Origin: Deltaproteobacteria bacterium
GTDB taxonomy: Bacteria > Desulfobacterota > Desulfarculia > Adiutricales > Adiutricaceae
Direction: 5' to 3'
Assembly (NCBI GenBank): GCA_031276865.1
Contig: JAISMF010000094.1
Span: 1-64,000, forward strand
Length of the DNA stretch: 64,000 nt
In this document: piece after piece, positions 20,577-29,380 of the stretch
Layout: every line of letters begins with the position of its first letter
How positions within the stretch are numbered: position 1 is the first letter of the stretch
Program-made: the position numbers and the translations under genes
Notes under the pieces: model-generated
Told to the model about the DNA's origin: nothing
The model's input: only the letters and a program-made list of their open reading frames with translations
Database searches by the model: none

Positions 20577-21540
20577 TTGGAGGGGTCGCCGCCTATTCGC
20601 CTCGATTTGGGCCGGGGGAACGCGGACGGCGGCTTGGGAAAGCTGGACGAATCTTTGACGCGGACGCCCCTCAGGGCCGCGGAGCGCCTGGGAATCGAGG
20701 GGCCGAGGGACGAATCGGCCGGCTGGATGCTAGACGATCCGATATGGAGCGCGCGTATGAAATTCGGCTCCCGGCCGGCGGCGCTTATCGTCGATTGCGA
20801 TTTCGCCCCGCGGGAGCCGGAAGAAGACGCGGAAGATCGAGAAATGGCGAAAACGATAATCGCCCGATACCAAGGACGATTTCACACCGCATTGGAGCGC
20901 GCCTCCTTCTTCTTCGTCAGAGGGGCCGCGAAATTTTCCGCGCGCGGAAAATTTCCCTCGTCTAACAATTTCAGGACGCGGCGCTTGATTCAGACTGCGG
21001 GGAGATGTTCGGATTCACGGCCGAAGGGCTGGAAGGAAGCTTCGGGGCGGAGCTGGGGGAGCGCGCCCGGCGCCTAAATTTTCCCGGGAAAAAATAAAGG
21101 GGCGCGACCGAGGCTTCCCCTTCGACGGAAAGACCACCGTCGTCAACCCCCGATCGACCATGGGTTTTTCCAGACGAAGAAATTCGACCATTTCCGGCGC
21201 GAGTTCGGAACCACCGATAAGCTTAAGCCCTTCCTCCGGAAAAGGGACTTAAACGCGGAAAAGCCCGAAGAGATCTTGGTCGGCCGCGGACGGATTGGGA
21301 TTCCTCAAAGCGGCCCGAAGCATGATTCCCGGGGCCCGCCTCTTTCAGCTGGGCCGTCCGAGCCCGCGGCCGGGCCCGCCGTCCAAGGAGTTCGCGCCGA
21401 ACTATCCCGAAACCGCGAGGCGCGGGAGACCCTGAAAACCCTCCCGGAGGATCTTTATAAGGAGCTTTGGCCGGCCCCGAACGCCGCCGGCGGCGGCTTT
21501 CCTTTCGCCGGACGCCGCCTTTCGAAGCGATGAAACGCCC
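20577..21540 (+). pseudogene. Probable decayed gene, family unknown
   Basis: Protein-like fragments line up on the plus strand in changing frames: '...GWMLDDPIWSARMKFGSRP...' (20700-20800), then 'CGEMFGFTAEGLEGSFGAELG' (20998-21060), then 'FPFDGKTTVVNPR' and 'KKFDHFRREFGTTDKLKPFLRKRDL' (21110-21250). The last piece includes 'ETLKTLPEDLYKELWPAP' (about 21430). At least three frame changes are needed. I do not recognise the family, and the call rests only on the serial coding-like stretches. Confidence 0.35.
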
Positions 21541-21622
21541 CCTTCCCCGATCCCCCGGCTCCCCGGCGGATCCTTTGACTCCGCCCCCCCCTGGGTGCTA
21601 AGGTGTGGGGGTCTCTGAAAAA

Positions 21623-21646
21623 CCCGCCCGGCGATCGCCGGGCGGG
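21623..21646. repeat. 24-bp perfect GC palindrome upstream of the HD gene
   Basis: An exact palindrome with no spacer (12-bp arms). On the minus strand it is followed by TTTTT, and on plus by 'ctaataaaaa'. It may terminate transcription coming leftward or fold in the HD gene leader. Confidence 0.6.
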
Positions 21647-21678
21647 CTAATAAAAACACTCAATGGGCGGATGGGATT

Positions 21679-22317
21679 ATGACCGGTTCCGCGGAAGGCC
21701 GGAACGGCGGGCTCGCCGATTTCGTCTACGAGGCCCTCTTCCTGAAAAGAACCCCCCGATCGGGTTACAAATTCCTGGGACGCGGAGAGGAGAGCGTGGC
21801 CGAGCACAGCTACGGGGCCATCCTCGTCTCCTTCGTCCTCTCCCGGATGCGAGTCGGGGTGGACACGGAGAAGATGCTCAAGCTGGCCCTCTTCCACGAC
21901 CTCCCCGAGGCCAGGACGGGCGATCTTAACTACATGAACAAGCGCTACGTCAAATCCCTGGAGGATAAGGCCCTCGCCGACCTCGCGGCCGCCCTTCCCT
22001 TCGAAGACGAGCTTAAGGAGCTTCGTCGGGAATGGGTCCTAGGCGAAAGCCCGGAAGTCCGGCTGGTCCGGGACGCCGACCAGCTGGACATGATAGCCGA
22101 ACTCTCCCGCCACGAGACCGAGGGATCGGAGAGCGCCGGGGAATGGATCCGCTACGCCTTGAAACGCCTCCAAACCCCGGAGGGAAAGGCCCTGGCCGCG
22201 GAACTGCTCCGGATTCGCCACGACCGCTGGTGGTTCGAGAAGAAGGACGCCTTCTGGGTGAACCCGGCCGATCCCTTCGCCGCCGGAAACGGCGAGGGAG
22301 GGTCGGATGAGGGGTGA
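21679..22317 (+). CDS. HD-domain phosphohydrolase (YfbR/HDDC2-like 5'-nucleotidase family)
   Basis: 212 residues. The metal-binding HD signature is complete: His in 'VAEHSYGAILVSF' (about 43), 'LALFHDLPEARTGDL' (about 70-84) giving H-D plus the E-A-x-x-G-D motif, and the final Asp in 'VRDADQLDM' (about 132). This pattern, with the E(A)xxGD, is that of the YfbR/HDDC2 group, which dephosphorylates (deoxy)nucleoside 5'-monophosphates in the cytoplasm. Substrate is inferred from family. The stop overlaps the start of the next gene by 11 bases, implying translational coupling to a TonB-like gene. Confidence 0.85.
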   Translation: MTGSAEGRNGGLADFVYEALFLKRTPRSGYKFLGRGEESVAEHSYGAILVSFVLSRMRVGVDTEKMLKLALFHDLPEARTGDLNYMNKRYVKSLEDKALADLAAALPFEDELKELRREWVLGESPEVRLVRDADQLDMIAELSRHETEGSESAGEWIRYALKRLQTPEGKALAAELLRIRHDRWWFEKKDAFWVNPADPFAAGNGEGGSDEG

Positions 22318-23161
22318 GGGCCAGGCGCTTTTAAGACTCGCGGAGAGGCCCAAGGACGGCTTCCACCGCCTCAGCCGCCAGAACATCTTCCTTTTCCTCA
22401 CCCTCGCGGCCTACCTCCATCTCTTCGCCTTCGTGTGCCTCGACCGTTTGGGTTTCAACCACCTCTCCCCCCTGAACGTCCCCCTCCCTTCCCCGGGGAT
22501 CCCTTTGGAGCTTATCCTGGAAACCCCGCCGGACCCCTCCCCGCCCGCTCCCCCGGAGGCGATCCCCCCTCTCGCGGCCCCCATCCCGCCTCCCTCCGCC
22601 TTGACCCAGGAAACCCCCGCGGGCCCTCCCGCCGCCGCCCTCCCTCCGGTCCTTTCCGCCCGAGGGGAGCTCTCCCCGGAGCTGGAAACCGGACTAAAGC
22701 CGGAGGAGCTCTTAGACCCCTCGGACAACCTCGTTAAGACCTTTTCCTTAACCGGCTCCTCCATCTTGGATGAGGGCGGGGGGGAAGCGCTGGGAGGGGA
22801 CAACTCCGTCCGCCTGGAGGAGAGCGCCCCCGGGGCCAAAAACTACGACAGCCAGGTGCGGGGGGCCGTGGCCCGCCACTGGATCCTCCCCCCCAGCGCC
22901 CGCTCCAACTTCCGCCCCGGCCGCTTTTCCGCGGCCATGACCTTGAGCTCCCAAGGCGAGATCGTGAGCATAGTGGTGCGGGAGTCCGCCGGAAACACCG
23001 CTTTGGACTACGCCGCCATGGAGGCGCTGCGGGGGGCGGCCCCGTACCCGCCTTTCTCGGAGGAGCTTTCCCACATTAGGGAGCGCACCTTCCTCATCCA
23101 TTTCGACTACCGGGCCGTGCCCAAGAGCGCCGCCCCCGACCCGGGGCGCGGCGAAGATTGA
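22307..23161 (+). CDS. TonB/TolA-like periplasm-spanning protein
   Basis: 284 residues. A single hydrophobic helix at about 26-45 (NIFLFLTLAAYLHLFAFVC) follows a basic cytoplasmic N-terminus. A Pro/Ala-rich spacer spans about 58-125. The C-terminal ~95 residues fit a TonB_C/TolA-type domain ('YDSQVRGAVARHWILPP', 'SSQGEIVSIVVRESAGNTALDYAAMEALRGAAPYPPF'). It would link inner-membrane proton motors to outer-membrane targets. It starts inside the HD gene. No exbB/exbD lies beside it, so it may use the motor encoded at 41.8 kb. Distinct in sequence from the TonB at 43.2 kb. Confidence 0.75.
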   Translation: MRGEGQALLRLAERPKDGFHRLSRQNIFLFLTLAAYLHLFAFVCLDRLGFNHLSPLNVPLPSPGIPLELILETPPDPSPPAPPEAIPPLAAPIPPPSALTQETPAGPPAAALPPVLSARGELSPELETGLKPEELLDPSDNLVKTFSLTGSSILDEGGGEALGGDNSVRLEESAPGAKNYDSQVRGAVARHWILPPSARSNFRPGRFSAAMTLSSQGEIVSIVVRESAGNTALDYAAMEALRGAAPYPPFSEELSHIRERTFLIHFDYRAVPKSAAPDPGRGED

Positions 23162-23904
23162 GGCCCGCCTTTTTCCGGACTCAACCCCGCCCCTTTCTCC
23201 TCTTTAGGGCTTTCCCCGTCTCCGCCGCCTTTTCCCCCTCCGGACTTTCGTTCCCCCTTTCCCGTTTCCCCCTTTCCCCGCTTCCCTCGCCTTTCCCCTT
23301 CCGCTTTCATCCGCGAGGGCCCCTCCTTGAAAAAACTCCCTCGAAGGAAGTCCCCAAAAAGCTCCCCGGCCTCGCGAGCCGCGGCGGTCCGCCTTTTTTC
23401 GTAAAGGAAAACCCCGCCCTCCCGGATAGGAACGGAAACGAGGCGAAGAGGGGGCTCCGTGGTGAAAAAAGCCCGCGCCCGGTCCGCAAGAGGCTGAAAA
23501 AAGCCCTTTTTATGAGTCTTCGCTTTTCCATGAAGCGGGGAAAATTCCCAAAATTGTCAAATTATTTGACCTCCGGGCCGTAAAACGCTAAAATCAGCCT
23601 TTGTTTTTTTTCCGCCTTCCGATGTTTACCGCCCTCCCTTCGGAAAAGCTTGAGGCTTTTTCCGCGCCCCTCCTCGGCTTTCATCCCCCCCCTCCGGACG
23701 ACCCCCTTTTTCCGCCCGCCGAATCCGTCCTTTTCCGGATTTCTTAAGCCGGCGGGGAGGCGGGCCGCGGTCATCCGGTTGCAAGTCTCCGTTTGCCGGT
23801 TTATCCTCGAATTGAAAAAGGCGCCCCCCCAAAGGAGCGGGGAGATTCTTCGGCGTCGCAACCCCACTCGGGAAAAGCCCCGAAGTCAGAGGTCTATTAT
23901 CAAA
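23162..23904. other. Gene-free, pyrimidine-rich stretch before glgP
   Basis: A C/T-rich tract (23165-23320, many 'ccctttcc' units) follows the TonB-like gene. An open frame joins glgP from 23650, but its N-terminal 85 codons are not phosphorylase-like and are treated as leader. No clear promoter was found. Confidence 0.45.
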
Positions 23905-26442
23905 ATGAAGCCAATACAGGAATTCAAAGTCGTCCCCCGCTTTCCCGAGCGCCTCGTCCCCTTGAAACGCATGGCCTACAACGTCCTTTTCAGCTGGGAC
24001 TCCGAAATCCGGGACATCTTCCAGCGGGTGGATCCCAAGCTCTGGACGGAAACCGACCACAATCCGGTGCGCTTAATGAGCCGGGTCAGGCAGAAGCGCC
24101 TAGACGAGCTCAACTTGGACACGGGCTTCACCTCGCAGCTGGAGGAGGTGGCCCACCGCTTCGACGCCTACATGAACCCCCCGAAAAGGACGGAGGGCGA
24201 TTTCTGCGTGGCCTACTTTTCCGCCGAGTTCGGACTCACCACCTGCGTCCCCATCTATTCCGGCGGCTTGGGGATGCTCGCGGGCGACCACCTCAAAAGC
24301 GCCTCGGATCTGAACGTGCCTTTGGTGGGGGTGGGGCTTTTGTACCAGATGGGCTACTTCTCCCAGTACCTCAACAACGACGGCTGGCAGATGGAGAACT
24401 ACATCCCCAACGACTTCGACTACATGCCGGTAACCCAGTGCCTGGACAAGGACGGAAAGCAGCTGAAGGTCTCGGTGCGCTTCAAGGACCGGGACGCGGC
24501 CATAGCCGTCTGGAAGATCCAGGTGGGGCGCATCCCCCTCTACGTTTTAGACACCGATCTGGCGGAAAACCCCCCGGACATTCGGGCCACCACCGCCTCC
24601 CTCTACGGAGGCGATCTGGAGATGCGCATCCGCCAGGAGATAGTTTTGGGCGTGGGCGGGGTGAGGGCTTTAAAAGCCTTGGGGATCACCCCCACGGTCA
24701 TCCACATGAACGAGGGCCACTCGGCCTTCTCGGCCTTGGAGCGCATCAACCTCCTGCGTAAGGAGCACAACCTCTCCTTCGACGCCGCGAAGGAGCTGGT
24801 CCAGGCCTCCACCATCTTCACCACCCACACCCCGGTGCCCGCCGGAAACGACGTCTTCTCGCCGGAGCTGGCCCGGCCCTACTTCGAGGAGTACTGCAAG
24901 GAGCTGGGCATAAGCTGGCCGGTCCTTTTGGGCTACGGCCGGGTGAACCCGAGAGACGAAAACGAGCCCTTCGGGGTGACGCCCCTCTCTCTGCGGCTCT
25001 CGGCCCACGCCAACGGCGTGAGCAAGCTCCACGGGGTGGTGAGCCGCAACATGTGGCAGAACATCTGGCCCAAGACCCCCACCGAGGACACCCCCATCGA
25101 CTCGGTCACCAACGGCATCCACGTCAGCACCTGGGCGTCGAGGGAGATTTCCCGGCTCTACAACCGCTACATGGGACAAGATTGGAAGGAGGATCCGGAT
25201 CCCGAACATATCTGGAAGTACATAAACCAGATCCCCCTCTCCGAAATCTGGCGGGCCCACGGCCACTGCCGGGAAAGGCTCGTGGCCTACTGCCGCCGGG
25301 CGCTTTTGAAGCAGTTCAAGAGGCAGGGCGCTCCGGCCGACATGCTCACCTCGGCTATGGAGATCCTCTCCCCGGACACCCTCACCATCGGCTTCGCCCG
25401 GCGCTTCGCCACCTATAAAAGGGCCACCCTCCTCTTTTCCGACCCCAACCGCCTGGCGCGGATCTTAAACAACCCCGAGCGGCCCGTGCAGATAATCATC
25501 GCGGGCAAGGCCCACCCGGCGGACAACGACGGCAAGGCCTTCATCAAGCAGATAATCCACTACTCCCGGGAGGCGCGCTTCAACAACAAGATAATGTTCC
25601 TGGAGAACTACAACATCCACAAGGCCTGCCTTTTAACCGCCGGCTGCGACGTCTGGTTGAACAACCCCCGGCGCCCCCTGGAGGCCTGCGGCACCAGCGG
25701 CATGAAGGCCCTGGCCAACGGAGTCTTGAACCTCTCGGTCTTGGACGGCTGGTGGGACGAGGGCTACGGCCCCGACTACGGCTGGGCCATAGGCCTGGGG
25801 GAGGAGGAGGCCAACCAGCAGCTCCAGGATCTGACCGAAAGCCAGGCCCTCTACAACCTCCTCGAGCACCAGGTGGTGCCCAAGTTCTACACCCGCTCCC
25901 CGGACGGCATCCCCCTGGCCTGGTGCGAGATGATCCGTAACAGCATAAGGGACTTGATGCCCCGCTTCAGCTCGCACCGGATGGTCAAAGAGTACCACGA
26001 CCGCTTCTACCGCCAGTGCTCGGATCGCTTCAACGCCCTTTCGGCCGGAGGCTTCCAAAGCGCCACCCAGCAGGCGGAGTGGTGCAACCTGCTCCGCACC
26101 AGCTGGAACGAGGTTTCCATCCTGGGCATTTCCAGCGAGAAGGTCCCCACCAAAATGGTGGGGGAGGAGCTGAACATCCAGGCCACCGTGCGTCTGGGAA
26201 AGCTCAAGCCGGAGGATGTCACGGTCGAGGTGTACTTCGGCACCATGGACCACCAGGGCGAGTTTCTGGATAGGGAAACCATCGGCATGAAGCCGGTTAA
26301 AGAGATCGAACCCGGGGTGCGCGCCTTCGAGGTGAACATCGACTGCCGGATACCCGGGCGTTTCGGCTACACCGTGCGGGTCATGCCCAGCCGGGAGAAG
26401 CTGGGAAACCCCTTCGTTTTGGGCCTCATCACCTGGGCGTGA
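23905..26442 (+). CDS. glgP: Alpha-glucan (glycogen) phosphorylase, GT35, with DUF3417-type N-terminus
   Basis: 845 residues from the ATG at 23905. It releases glucose-1-phosphate from glycogen or maltodextrins using pyridoxal phosphate. The N-terminus reads 'FKVVPRFPERLVPLKRMAYNVLFSWDSEI', typical of the short bacterial/archaeal alpha-glucan phosphorylases with a DUF3417 leader domain. Other blocks: 'YFSAEFGLTTCVPIYSGGLGMLAGDH', 'FTTHTPVPAGNDVF', 'TNGIHVSTWAS', 'GFARRFATYKRATLLF', and the PLP lysine in 'ACGTSGMKALANGVLNL' (K601). The ATG is chosen because similarity begins there; the Shine-Dalgarno (AGAGG, rather distant) is weak. A strong terminator follows. The gene is intact, implying retained glycogen turnover; no other glg gene is in the window. 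Confidence 0.95.
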   Translation: MKPIQEFKVVPRFPERLVPLKRMAYNVLFSWDSEIRDIFQRVDPKLWTETDHNPVRLMSRVRQKRLDELNLDTGFTSQLEEVAHRFDAYMNPPKRTEGDFCVAYFSAEFGLTTCVPIYSGGLGMLAGDHLKSASDLNVPLVGVGLLYQMGYFSQYLNNDGWQMENYIPNDFDYMPVTQCLDKDGKQLKVSVRFKDRDAAIAVWKIQVGRIPLYVLDTDLAENPPDIRATTASLYGGDLEMRIRQEIVLGVGGVRALKALGITPTVIHMNEGHSAFSALERINLLRKEHNLSFDAAKELVQASTIFTTHTPVPAGNDVFSPELARPYFEEYCKELGISWPVLLGYGRVNPRDENEPFGVTPLSLRLSAHANGVSKLHGVVSRNMWQNIWPKTPTEDTPIDSVTNGIHVSTWASREISRLYNRYMGQDWKEDPDPEHIWKYINQIPLSEIWRAHGHCRERLVAYCRRALLKQFKRQGAPADMLTSAMEILSPDTLTIGFARRFATYKRATLLFSDPNRLARILNNPERPVQIIIAGKAHPADNDGKAFIKQIIHYSREARFNNKIMFLENYNIHKACLLTAGCDVWLNNPRRPLEACGTSGMKALANGVLNLSVLDGWWDEGYGPDYGWAIGLGEEEANQQLQDLTESQALYNLLEHQVVPKFYTRSPDGIPLAWCEMIRNSIRDLMPRFSSHRMVKEYHDRFYRQCSDRFNALSAGGFQSATQQAEWCNLLRTSWNEVSILGISSEKVPTKMVGEELNIQATVRLGKLKPEDVTVEVYFGTMDHQGEFLDRETIGMKPVKEIEPGVRAFEVNIDCRIPGRFGYTVRVMPSREKLGNPFVLGLITWA

Positions 26443-26480
26443 ACGGATCCAAGGCGCTGCGGTGAAAAAGCGCCTCCTTT

Positions 26481-26514
26481 AAGAAAGGGCCCCCCTCGGG
26501 GCCCTTTCTTTTTT
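26481..26514 (+). terminator. Rho-independent terminator after glgP
   Basis: A 13-bp perfect stem (26481-26493 with 26498-26510), a 4-base loop and a T tail, 38 bases past the glgP stop. Confidence 0.92.
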
Positions 26515-26912
26515 GAAAAAAAGCGGGGAATACGGGTAACGAAAGAAGCCTCAAGAAAGAAGGGAGAAGACGGAAACCGGGCGGGGAGGAGGAGAGCTCA
26601 AGTCCGGGCGGGAAAAGCGGGGAGAGGGACGATCCGGGAGGCGACGACTTGAAACAAGACGTTCCGGAAAAGAGGGTCCGAAAGGGGGCGCCCAACCGGA
26701 ACGAACTAAGCGGAGCGGAGGCAAAAGAACCGAAAAAAAGCGGGGAAAAAAGACGCCGCAAGAGGGGAAAGGCTTCCGGATCCGGGGCCTGGGCGGGGAG
26801 GGAAAAAGGATGACGGGAAAAAGCCGAGGATGGAGGGAAGATTGGCGAAGGCGGACGACGGGAGGGGCGGAAAAAAAACGGTAGCGCGGAGCGACGGTAA
26901 AAGGGAAAAAAG
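26515..26912. other. Purine-rich gene-free stretch
   Basis: Strongly G/A-rich on the plus strand, with no credible coding frame. The Ser/Pro/Phe-rich minus-strand frames are compositional shadows. Confidence 0.45.
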
Positions 26913-26935
26913 AAAAAAGGTCCATAAATGGGACC
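26913..26935 (-). terminator. Terminator of the SRP RNA gene
   Basis: On the minus strand GGTCC (26935-26931), a 7-base loop and GGACC (26923-26919) are followed by six Ts (26918-26913). The left arm overlaps the 3' end of the SRP RNA stem. Confidence 0.8.
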
Positions 26936-27032
26936 TCCAGGCTGAATGCGCCGCAGTTGAACACGCGGACCGCTGCTTCCTTCCGGATCTGACGGGGTTA
27001 ACAGTCAACTACACGCAAGGCCAGGGGGTCCC
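26930..27032 (-). ncRNA. ffs: Signal recognition particle RNA (small bacterial 4.5S type)
   Basis: The minus strand carries the diagnostic domain IV core: CAGATCCGGAAGGAAGCAGC, i.e. the GGAA tetraloop and the asymmetric AGCAG loop that bind Ffh. The ends pair (GGGACCCCC at the 5' side with GGAGGTCCC at the 3' side), giving a ~103-nt hairpin-shaped RNA of the short type. The transcript is the scaffold for Ffh in co-translational targeting of membrane proteins. A TTGACA promoter lies upstream and a T-tract terminator at the end. The exact 5' end is inferred from pairing. Confidence 0.93.
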
Positions 27033-27114
27033 AGTTATGAACCCGCGGAAAAAGGCGGTGAGCGGCGGATCCGGAATCATCCGTAATCCGGCGCGGCCGT
27101 CTTTAACCGTCCCT

Positions 27115-27143
27115 AATATGCCATTTTGAACCGAACTTGTCAA
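27115..27143 (-). promoter_or_regulatory. Sigma-70 promoter of ffs
   Basis: On the minus strand, TTGACA (27143-27138), a 17-base spacer and CATATT (27120-27115). Transcription would begin near 27108, leaving a ~75-nt leader before the mature SRP RNA. Confidence 0.7.
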
Positions 27144-29185
27144 GAGCCCCGTAAAGCCCAAAAGCCCAAAACCCTTAAAAGCCCGGTTCGCTAAAAGCCG
27201 GACGCCTGAAAAAATCCGGAGGGTTCCTACCAAGCCCGGTTTCCGGAAACTGCCCGTCGTCTTCGCTTAACGCGGGCGCCGGAAAACCTCGGGACGGGAG
27301 CGCCCTCCAGGACGGGTTGGAGTTTTCAGAGGCCTAAAAAAATTAGCTAAATTCAATAAATTTAATTGTATAACACTATAATTACTTATTATAAAATGTA
27401 ATTAAATTTAATACTGGAAATAGCGCCCCGCGGAAACGTCTTTCGCCCGCGAAGTCCAGCTTCAAGACGCGTCCGGCGCCTCTCGCCCGGCGGCCGACGG
27501 CGTTTTTTACAAAACGCGCGGTAAAAAACCCTAAAAGACGCTTAGCGTAAATCAAAGCGCCAAGAACCCGGAAGCCTTGGACGTTTTCTCCTTAAACCTC
27601 CCCCCGCGGGCGCGGTTAACGCGGGGCTGAAAAAAAAGACGCTTCCACAGGGATAAGACGGCGCCGCCCTTCGGAATTTCGCGCCCTTCGAAAAAGAGGC
27701 GGCTTTTCCTTTCCGAATCCCTGGTTTCGGTAGCACAGGTAAGGGACTCCGGGCGCGAATCGCGCGTTTGCGTAAATAGAGCGTATTTTTAAACCGCTTG
27801 GAAAAAACCAAGGCCAAGTGAAAAAAAATCCGCAACAAAAAAGGAAAAAATATCGATATTCGTTAAAAACGCCGTAAGCGAAAATAATGATTACGATAAA
27901 TTTTTTACATAAAACGACAATTAGCCGTTTGAATATCATGAAACCGCGGACGAACTGAAGCATTCATCGGCTGTAAATCACTATGCGTTCAAGAAAATTA
28001 ATTCAAGGCGAAGATTTACCGCTACTTGGAATAATTTTGTGAAAGAGTATACGGCGGAGCTGCGGCTGGATGAAGGAAAAAACATAAGCATCCGGGCGGA
28101 AACGTAAATAAATGAAATTAAGACGCTTCGGCGAAAGCGGAGTTCAAAAAACGCGTTCATCCTTATGTATCAAAACTCCGTGGAGTCGGCTCGAAAAACA
28201 GACGCCATCGTGAAACTCAAAATTATGAAAAACCTACGATTATCAAGGCGTAAAAGTAAAATATTACTCCGGCGGTTAGATATTTGAAACCGCCAGCGAC
28301 AAGAATAGGGATGCTGACTGTCATTATTCTAACTTTTATCCCCCGGGGTAATAACACCATAAATTACAACGTCTCCATCAAATAATCATCATCCGACAAT
28401 ACCGTTAGGGATGATGTTTTTTTCCATAACGACATGGAATCGAAGTTCTATTATTATTTTGAAATGAAACAAGCTCTATTCTTAGGGGGAGGCGTAAACG
28501 TCGGTGAAAGAAGTTGCGACGCTGTCGTTTAAAGACGATCGCGGCGGAGTTGTTAAAATAATAAAAGAGGTTTAAACCGTCAATAAGAAATAAAAGCAAG
28601 GCTTAGTCACACTGAATCGTTTAAAATCATAATCAGCGGTAAACAATTAATCTGCTACGAAACAAGCGCGGCCTCCCCGCCCCCGTCCCGACGCCTCAGC
28701 GGGCGGAAACATCCTCTCCTTCCCCTTCCCCTTCCCCTTACACCTCCCCTGGCAAAGTCCGGCCGAACTCCCCCCACATTATATATATGCATGGAACGCC
28801 GGAACTCGCCTTTTTCTCAGATAAATATGATTCCTCCGTTAGGTTTATGTAAGGCGCGGCCCCCGCCGGACGGCCGGGGAAGAATTTTTCCAGCCGGAAA
28901 GAGCCCGGAAACCCTCCTTCAAGTTAAAACGGCTTCCTCCTTTTCTTTTTCCCGAAGCAATTTCGCAAATATAGCTCAAGCGCGGGGCGAAAATCGCCTA
29001 TTTAGAAGGCAAACATCACAAAACGCTTCAAGATCGGCTGAAGCTGTAAGAAACTCTTTTGAAAATTAATCTAATAGAGTTTCTTATTTTTCCAAGAAAA
29101 CGGCGCAGTTGCTGAACTTTCCTATACGGCTCTGGAGGCTCATTAAAATGCCCGCTAACCATCGTGAATTTTTTTCTAAAAAGTT
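27144..29185. other. 2-kb gene-free stretch upstream of the flagellin gene
   Basis: No intact gene. An AT island (about 27335-27420) and an AT-rich segment (27820-28650) stand out. In the latter, coding-like debris appears on plus around 28003-28085 ('FTATWNNFVKEYTAELRLDEG'), ending at TAA, with a further fragment to ~28280. It may be a dead insertion or gene, with no family recognised. Confidence 0.4.
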
Positions 29186-29212
29186 TAAAGTGTTTTACAA
29201 GAACTCCGATAA
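29186..29212 (+). promoter_or_regulatory. Sigma-28 (FliA) promoter of the flagellin gene
   Basis: TAAA (29186-29189), 15 bases, TCCGATAA (29205-29212); the consensus is TAAA-N15-GCCGATAA, so only one base differs. It lies about 160 bases before the flagellin ATG, leaving a long leader that ends in GGAAGGAGA, a good Shine-Dalgarno overlapping possible ANGGA (CsrA-type) motifs. Confidence 0.88.
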
Positions 29213-29380
29213 GAGTTTTGAAGGAAGTTGGACAGACTTTCAAGTTCTTAAAAAAACTTGTGAGGTTCAGCTGACAGTCAATTTGAGTCCGACCGGTAAG
29301 GCCGGAAATAATTCAACAAGTTATTTACCGCCGCCGGCCGTAAAGCTTAGGCGTCTTTTCAGAAGGAAGGAGAAACCGTC

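Noticed and set aside
23650-23904. 85-codon N-terminal extension of glgP
   Set aside because: Phosphorylase similarity starts at the ATG at 23905, and the extension is Pro/Arg-rich shadow-like sequence.
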